Shown here in pieces: positions 6,316-10,755 of a stretch of DNA of 10,755 bases. Both the position numbers and the translations under genes were made by a program. The stretch covers positions 1-10,755 of the forward strand of contig JBGOUJ010000223.1 in assembly GCA_041477005.1 (NCBI GenBank), in the 5' to 3' direction. The notes under the pieces are model-generated. The model was not told where the DNA came from, searched no databases, and saw nothing but the letters and a program-made list of their open reading frames with translations. Each line of letters begins with the position of its first letter. The stretch's first letter is position 1. Origin of the DNA: JBGOUJ01 sp041477005 (GTDB lineage Bacteria; Acidobacteriota; Terriglobia; Bryobacterales; JACQDG01).

Positions 6316-7041
6316 ATGGCGGGACAAACTTCGCAGATCGAAACCGGCCCGGAGGCGATCAAGCTGCCCCGGCGGGTCGCCCTGGTCCACCGCACGCTGC
6401 CGGCCCGCTTCTTGACCGACGAGGAAAAGCGCGTAATGACTTTTCCTAACCTTGTTGTGCGCGAGTTGATCGCCCTGGAAATCCTTTTGATCGGCTTGGG
6501 CGTTCTGGCGCTGTTCTACGACGCGCCGCTTGAAAGCCTGGCCAATCCGAACAAGACGCCGAACCCCGCGAAAGCGCCGTGGTATTTCCTGGGATTGCAG
6601 GAGCTGCTTCATTATTTCCCGCCGATTGTGGCCGGAGTCCTGATCCCTCTGCTGGCGGTGATCGCGCTGGTGGCGATCCCCTATTTCCGGGTGAACATGG
6701 AGCGCAAGCCGCTTTGGAGCGACCGGCGGATTTCAGGCCTGGTCACGCTGCTCGCGACGGCGACGGTGTTTTCGGCCGGCCTGGCTGTTTTTCGGTGCTA
6801 TGTCCTCTTTGTGCCGACGGTGGTCTTCGCGGCCACGATGGCGCTCCTCTACGTTCCGGCAGACCGCGGCCTGTGGCGGATGTCGCCATTCGCCACGCGC
6901 CTGCACGCCTGGCTGTCGCCCCGCAGCCTGGCGGTCTGGCTCGTATCGTGGTTTCTGACGGTGGTGGTTGTGCTGACCGTGACCGGGACGTTCTTCCGCG
7001 GCCCGGGCTGGTCATTTGTGTGGCCCTGGCAGGGTTCATGA
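6316..7041 (+). CDS. Cytochrome b C-terminal (subunit IV-like) subunit
   Basis: Predicted 241 residues, longer than the roughly 160 of plant-type subunit IV. Four or five hydrophobic segments are visible (about 48-69, 102-123, 139-159, 160-180 and 205-224). NPAKAPWYFLGLQELL (83-98) is the Qo-site signature. In canonical proteins the tetrad is PEWY; here it reads APWY (residues 87-90), with Pro where the quinol-deprotonating Glu would be. A C-terminal GTFFRGPGWSFVWPW (224-238) resembles tails I recall from menaquinol-type complexes. The protein completes the quinol-oxidation site with the b6 subunit and the Rieske protein. ATG 6316 follows GGGAGG (6302-6307); the gap to the b6 gene is 16 bp. 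A menaquinone-type substrate is my inference from the Qo variant. Confidence 0.9.
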   Translation: MAGQTSQIETGPEAIKLPRRVALVHRTLPARFLTDEEKRVMTFPNLVVRELIALEILLIGLGVLALFYDAPLESLANPNKTPNPAKAPWYFLGLQELLHYFPPIVAGVLIPLLAVIALVAIPYFRVNMERKPLWSDRRISGLVTLLATATVFSAGLAVFRCYVLFVPTVVFAATMALLYVPADRGLWRMSPFATRLHAWLSPRSLAVWLVSWFLTVVVVLTVTGTFFRGPGWSFVWPWQGS

Positions 7042-7057
7042 GATGGGAGCGGAGTGC

Positions 7058-9034
7058 ATGCGACGCTTAGCCCTGATTTTCTGCATCTCGAGTTTTGTTT
7101 TCCTGGCTGTTTATTCCGTGGCTCCGCTGCGGGACTATTTCCGCGAATGGAAGCGATACCAGAAAAGTTACAACCGGCTCGCCGAGGAAGAATTCCGCCA
7201 GAACATTCCGGTCCGCGCGACACCCATCGGCATTCGCCAGATCTGGAATCGCGATCTGGATAGCGTCGATCGCTGCGTCACCTGCCACTTGGGTGTCGAC
7301 AACAGGTTCTTGCGCGATGCTCCTCATCCGTTTCGCACGCATCCGGTGACCCCGCACAAGATCGGGGAAATTGGCTGCACGGTGTGCCACCGGGGCCAGG
7401 GGGCGGCCACCACGGTTCGCGGCGCTCATGGCCGCCTGCGGTGGTGGGAAGATCCGATGCTTCCGAGCCAGTATCTGCAAGCCTCGTGCGGGCAGTGCCA
7501 CGCCGGCGACGCGGTGCCCGAAGCCTGGGTCCTCAATGCAGGGCGCGAATGGATCCAGAAATCCGGCTGCACCGGCTGCCACAAGATTCCGGGTTTCGCG
7601 CGCCGCGTGCCGATCGGCCCGGACCTTGATGGAATCGGCAGCAAGGCGCGCCCGCTCTGGCTCTTCCGCTGGCTGAAGAACCCGAAGGATTATCTGGAGC
7701 GCACCTCCATGCCAAACTTCCAGCTCTCCGATGGAGACGCCCGCCTGCTGACGGGCTTCCTGCTGGCGCAGAAAGTGGCGGTCCCTGAAACGACGGTCTC
7801 CTCAGACCGAGCCGTGATCGAGCTCGGGCAGCTCCGCTATCGCGAGGCCCGCTGCATCAGTTGCCACGCCCAGGGTGGTCGCGGTGGCACGTTCGGGCCG
7901 GATTTGGGGAGGGCCGGCGGCAAGGTGCGGCCGGCGTGGCTGGAGAGCTGGCTGCGCGACCCGAAAGCTCTGTTTGCGCAAACCCGGATGCCGCAGTTCA
8001 GCTTTCCCGAAAAGGACATCCGCGCGGTGGTCGCTTATATCGAATCGGAATTTGCGGATTCTTCCATCGACGATCAGCAGGAGCAGGAGTTGATGCGATT
8101 GCTGCCTGCCCCGTCGCGCGAATCTTTGTCCGCCGGCCAGGAGCTCTATCACCGGCTCGGATGCGGCGGCTGCCATCGATTGAAACAGATGGAAGGGCAG
8201 GGCGAATTTGGCCCGGACCTGGCGGGGATCGGCAGCAAAGACGTGGACCGGCTGGATTTCGGGAACCTCGGTGTCGAGCGGAACCTCTGGTCCTGGCTCT
8301 TCGCGAAGGTGAAAACCCCACGCGCCTTTGGAAAGAGCCTCAAAATGCCGGATTTCGGGCTCAGCGAGGAGGAAGCCCGGGAAATTACGGTGGCGCTGCT
8401 GAGCGTCTCCGATAAAAAGATCCCGCCGCGCTACCTTGCTTCCGGGCAAAAGGCCCACGGGCCGCGTCCCCAGGGAGATTTCGGGAAGGTGCTGAAGAAA
8501 TATGAGTGCCTGAGCTGCCACACGATCAATGGCGAAGGCGGAAAGATAGCGCCGGACCTTTCTATTATCGGCAGCCAGGCCAAGCCGCAATGGATCGCTT
8601 CCTACTTTCGGCTGCCGTACTCGCTGCGCCCGATCCTGACCGAACGAATGCCGCTGTTGGGCATGTCCGACCAGGAGATTCGTACGGCGGTGGGCTATTT
8701 CCAAACCGTCTTGCTGGATGATTCCATTTCTCCGGAAATCTTCCCGCAAGGCCGGCCGGATGGGCAGGAAATCGCTCACGGCAAGGAGCTCTACTTCAAC
8801 AAATTCGGCTGCCAGGGTTGCCACCAGATCCAGACAGCCGGCGGGTATGTGGGGCCGCCGCTGGATGGGGCCGGCGGGCGGCTTTTGAGCGGGTATGTTT
8901 ATACCTACTTGAAAAACCCTCAAAAGATCAAGCCGGCGGTGATCGAGCCCAACTACGACTTGAGCGATGCCGACGCGCGAGCGCTGACCGCCTACGTGGT
9001 GAGCCTGCCGGCGATAACGAAGGGGCCAAAATGA
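7058..9034 (+). CDS. Membrane-anchored octaheme c-type cytochrome, likely the c-subunit of the Rieske/b complex
   Basis: Predicted 658 residues. One N-terminal hydrophobic segment (about 4-24) without an obvious cleavage site suggests a membrane anchor with a periplasmic body. Eight CxxCH motifs: three clustered N-terminally (C73, C107, C144), then five about one per 100 residues (C171, C266, C369, C484, C585), each in a cytochrome c-like module with GPDL-type and MPxF-type motifs. Candidate distal Met ligands are M218, M311, M430 and M531. The fifth module has E630 (IEPNY) in the equivalent place. No cytochrome c1 or f gene is present, so this protein probably accepts electrons from the Rieske protein. 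Start: ATG 7058 with GGGAGCGGAG (7045-7054) upstream and the membrane segment directly after it; ATG 7043 or 7016 are in frame but add residues before the anchor, and 7016 overlaps the preceding gene. The stop codon overlaps the next start (ATGA). Confidence 0.9.
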   Translation: MRRLALIFCISSFVFLAVYSVAPLRDYFREWKRYQKSYNRLAEEEFRQNIPVRATPIGIRQIWNRDLDSVDRCVTCHLGVDNRFLRDAPHPFRTHPVTPHKIGEIGCTVCHRGQGAATTVRGAHGRLRWWEDPMLPSQYLQASCGQCHAGDAVPEAWVLNAGREWIQKSGCTGCHKIPGFARRVPIGPDLDGIGSKARPLWLFRWLKNPKDYLERTSMPNFQLSDGDARLLTGFLLAQKVAVPETTVSSDRAVIELGQLRYREARCISCHAQGGRGGTFGPDLGRAGGKVRPAWLESWLRDPKALFAQTRMPQFSFPEKDIRAVVAYIESEFADSSIDDQQEQELMRLLPAPSRESLSAGQELYHRLGCGGCHRLKQMEGQGEFGPDLAGIGSKDVDRLDFGNLGVERNLWSWLFAKVKTPRAFGKSLKMPDFGLSEEEAREITVALLSVSDKKIPPRYLASGQKAHGPRPQGDFGKVLKKYECLSCHTINGEGGKIAPDLSIIGSQAKPQWIASYFRLPYSLRPILTERMPLLGMSDQEIRTAVGYFQTVLLDDSISPEIFPQGRPDGQEIAHGKELYFNKFGCQGCHQIQTAGGYVGPPLDGAGGRLLSGYVYTYLKNPQKIKPAVIEPNYDLSDADARALTAYVVSLPAITKGPK

Positions 9035-9468
9035 AACGGCAACTCCCGGGGGTAGTGGTGCTAGTGGTGGTCTCGGCCGCGGCGCTGTGGTTGCTCGAGC
9101 AAAGCAGCCATCGTGTGCAGGCGGCCGACGATGCGAAGTCTCCAGCCCCCCGGCAAGCGGTCGTGCTGAATTATGAGCAGTCCAACGGGAAAAAGCTGTT
9201 CGAGCACTACTGCGCCACCTGCCATGGGGCCACAGGTGAGGGAGACGGTTTCAATGCGTTCAATCTGAATCCGAAGCCGAGAAACGTGGCCGATCGCGAG
9301 GCCATGAAGAATATTTCCGATCAGCAGCTCTTCGACGCCATTTCCCAGGGGGGAGGGGAGCGCGGGAAATCCAACCTGATGCCGCCCTGGGGACACACAT
9401 TGAACGAGCGCCAGATCCGGTATCTGGTCGCGTATCTCAGAACGCTGGGCGGCGCTCCGGCTCAATAG
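9031..9468 (+). CDS. Monoheme class I c-type cytochrome, periplasmic
   Basis: Predicted 145 residues. The N-terminus has a hydrophobic stretch (8-22) ending near HRVQA|ADD, read as a signal peptide or a short anchor. A single heme site, CATCH (C61-H65), and a likely distal Met at 117 (NLMPPWG) fit a small class I cytochrome c with the final helix at about 125-139. ATG 9031 overlaps the octaheme stop codon in an ATGA arrangement, so translation is probably coupled; AGGGG at 9021-9025 is the ribosome-binding site. Position suggests a mobile or loosely bound carrier taking electrons from the octaheme subunit. Its partner is not shown by the sequence. Confidence 0.9.
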   Translation: MKRQLPGVVVLVVVSAAALWLLEQSSHRVQAADDAKSPAPRQAVVLNYEQSNGKKLFEHYCATCHGATGEGDGFNAFNLNPKPRNVADREAMKNISDQQLFDAISQGGGERGKSNLMPPWGHTLNERQIRYLVAYLRTLGGAPAQ

Positions 9469-9510
9469 GTACCTTATGACTCCGGCTCAGTGCTGGAAAG
9501 GGGGTGAATC

Positions 9511-10716
9511 ATGAGCCGCACTGGGAGGCGGTTAGTGATTGTGGTGGCGGTCGGACTGGGAGTCGTAATTGCTTACTCGGTCGGGGAACGCTGGTATCTC
9601 CATAGAGCCTCCCCCTGTGTTCCCGTCTTGGCAGGAAATCCTCATCGGGGCGCCGAATTGTTTGCGAGCCGAGGCTGCAGTGCGTGCCATCACCTCTATG
9701 GTACAGGACCAGCCATCGGCCCCGATCTGGCGAAACCTCAACCCGAAGGCTGGCGGCCAGTGCGGGCCGTAGCAGCCATGTGGAGCCACAGTCCCCAGAT
9801 GTGGCGAAAGTTGATCGAAGCCAGGATGGGCCTGGCGCACATGTCGGAGCGGGATGTACTCGACTTGTTCGCCTTCATTGCGATGTTGCAGTACATGGAC
9901 GAACCCGGCGACGTGAGCAAGGGCGAAGAGCTGTTCGTGAGCAAATCGTGCGCCAATTGTCACGATCCGGGATCGGGAAAGAAGATTGGCCCTGACCTGG
10001 CGAAGTTGGACGCGGACACGCCGATCCTTTGGGCTCAGCGAATGTGGAACCACAGCCATGCGATGAGCACGCTGGCGACCAAGGATGGTACGCCCTGGCC
10101 CACTTTCAAGGGGAAGGAGATGGCGGACCTGCTGGCCTACGTGCGAAGTATTGCCCAAGGCTCTCGCCGAGAGGCAAGATTGTTGCCTGCTCATCCGGAG
10201 ACGGGTCAGCAACTGTTCGTGACCAAGGGTTGTGTGGTGTGCCATGCCATCGATGCTCGCGGCGGCAATGTGGGGCCTGATCTGGGCCCCCGGCACCTCA
10301 TTCCGGCCACGATGATCGAGCTAGCCGCGTTAATGTGGAACCACGCGCCTCGCATGGCGGAGATGATGAAAGCTCGTGGCTTGGCTCAGCCCAAGTTCGA
10401 AGAGCAGGAAATGGCGGATCTCATTGCGTTCCTTCAGCAGGTACACTATTCGGAGCCGCAAGGCAACGCCGACACGGGCAGGAGAATTTTTGAAACGAAG
10501 GGTTGCGCAACTTGCCATGGAGCCGATGCACGAGGAGGAAAATCCGGTCCGGACTTGCTTGGGGCCAAGGCACCGTATTGCGCAAGCAAGATGTTTTACG
10601 CAATTTGGAGCCACGGGGCACAGATGCACCGGAAGATGGAGGAAGCCGGTATTCCCTGGCCCACTTTCGAAGAGCAGGAAATGGTTGATCTGATCTCTTT
10701 TCTGAACCACAACTGA
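9511..10716 (+). CDS. Tetraheme c-type cytochrome built of four tandem cytochrome c domains
   Basis: Predicted 401 residues. A hydrophobic segment at about 8-23 after the basic start SRTGRR serves as signal or anchor. Four domains of about 91-94 residues each carry one CxxCH (C56, C147, C241, C332), a GPDL motif, and a conserved [MI]W-[SN]-H-x3-M box (90-97, 178-185, 275-282, 365-372). The place where a class I cytochrome usually has Met-Pro reads WPTF or QPKF in domains 2-4. The distal ligand is therefore probably the His or Met of the W-x-H-x3-M box; that is my inference. Exact DNA repeats between domains indicate fairly recent duplication. ATG 9511 follows a strong GGGGGTGA (9500-9507). 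The gene is 42 bp after the monoheme gene and is the last complete one in the window, probably part of the same operon. A periplasmic electron-carrier role is likely; its partners are unknown. Confidence 0.9.
   Translation: MSRTGRRLVIVVAVGLGVVIAYSVGERWYLHRASPCVPVLAGNPHRGAELFASRGCSACHHLYGTGPAIGPDLAKPQPEGWRPVRAVAAMWSHSPQMWRKLIEARMGLAHMSERDVLDLFAFIAMLQYMDEPGDVSKGEELFVSKSCANCHDPGSGKKIGPDLAKLDADTPILWAQRMWNHSHAMSTLATKDGTPWPTFKGKEMADLLAYVRSIAQGSRREARLLPAHPETGQQLFVTKGCVVCHAIDARGGNVGPDLGPRHLIPATMIELAALMWNHAPRMAEMMKARGLAQPKFEEQEMADLIAFLQQVHYSEPQGNADTGRRIFETKGCATCHGADARGGKSGPDLLGAKAPYCASKMFYAIWSHGAQMHRKMEEAGIPWPTFEEQEMVDLISFLNHN
10396..10684 (+). repeat. Direct DNA repeats between domains of the tetraheme cytochrome gene
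   Basis: A 19-base exact copy (TTCGAAGAGCAGGAAATGG) occurs at 10396-10414 and 10666-10684, 270 bases apart, in domains 3 and 4. A second exact repeat of 15 bases (CCCTGGCCCACTTTC) links domain 2 (10093-10107) with domain 4 (10654-10668). Both encode the same C-terminal helix region of the domain. Identity at synonymous positions suggests recent duplication or gene conversion rather than selection on protein alone. Confidence 0.75.
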
Positions 10717-10755
10717 GCTTCGTTGCTCGGTGCCGACAGCCGGGACGATGAACCA
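10717..10755. other. Downstream end of window, no feature seen
   Basis: These 39 bases follow the tetraheme cytochrome stop codon. I see no terminator hairpin with a T tract and no convincing start of another gene, so it is not possible to say whether the operon continues. Confidence 0.5.

Noticed and set aside
7802..8923. Minus-strand open frame (373 codons) opposite the octaheme gene
   Set aside because: It is fully antisense to a gene with eight CxxCH motifs and regular cytochrome modules; no domain or convincing start signal is seen.

Overview
The window is a gene-dense, GC-rich, entirely plus-strand electron-transfer locus. It holds nine genes in one tight, co-directional run, preceded by the 3' end of a tenth. 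Every gene encodes a redox protein: multiheme c-type cytochromes, a cupredoxin, an iron-sulfur flavoprotein, a Rieske protein and a split cytochrome b. There are 26 visible CxxCH heme c motifs: 3 in the partial gene, 10 in the decaheme, 8 in the octaheme, 1 in the monoheme and 4 in the tetraheme protein. No RNA gene, insertion sequence, CRISPR array or phage gene was seen. The gene content suggests an anaerobic or metal/mineral-respiring Gram-negative bacterium from soil, sediment or groundwater (for example Acidobacteriota or a similar deep lineage). That placement is inference; no phylogenetic marker is present.

Layout: (1) 1-297 is the C-terminus of an OmcA/MtrC-like multiheme cytochrome, closed by a strong intrinsic terminator (321-359). 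(2) 298-527 is the only sizeable intergenic region. It holds that terminator and an 18-bp near-perfect palindrome that looks like an operator. (3) 528-2549 is a full decaheme OmcA/MtrC-like cytochrome, a tandem paralogue of the truncated upstream gene. It is followed at 10 bp by a secreted cupredoxin/carboxypeptidase-regulatory-fold protein. (4) 3199-7041 encodes a cytoplasmic GltD-like FAD/NAD(P)/[4Fe-4S] oxidoreductase, then a Rieske protein, a cytochrome b6-type subunit and a subunit-IV-like subunit. (5) 7058-10716 encodes a membrane-anchored octaheme c, a monoheme c and a four-domain tetraheme c.

Inferred joint function: a Rieske/cytochrome b quinol oxidoreductase in which cytochrome c1/f is replaced by multiheme c subunits. 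On its cytoplasmic side it is paired with a flavoprotein that could exchange electrons with NAD(P)H or ferredoxin. Electrons leaving on the periplasmic side could pass through the octa-, mono- and tetraheme proteins and the cupredoxin to the decaheme cytochromes, which belong to the family used for extracellular electron transfer. The Rieske/b plus NAD(P)-oxidoreductase plus multiheme arrangement recalls complexes described in anammox planctomycetes. Its combination with decaheme OmcA/MtrC-like proteins in one run is the most interesting aspect. The b subunit has b6f-type features: a cysteine at the heme ci position and a 14-residue spacer between the helix-D histidines. Several ligand-level oddities are noted: Met to Glu in the last octaheme module, no canonical Met-Pro ligand in the tetraheme protein, and no PEWY glutamate. 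The outer-membrane porin partner expected for an MtrCAB-type conduit is not in the window.
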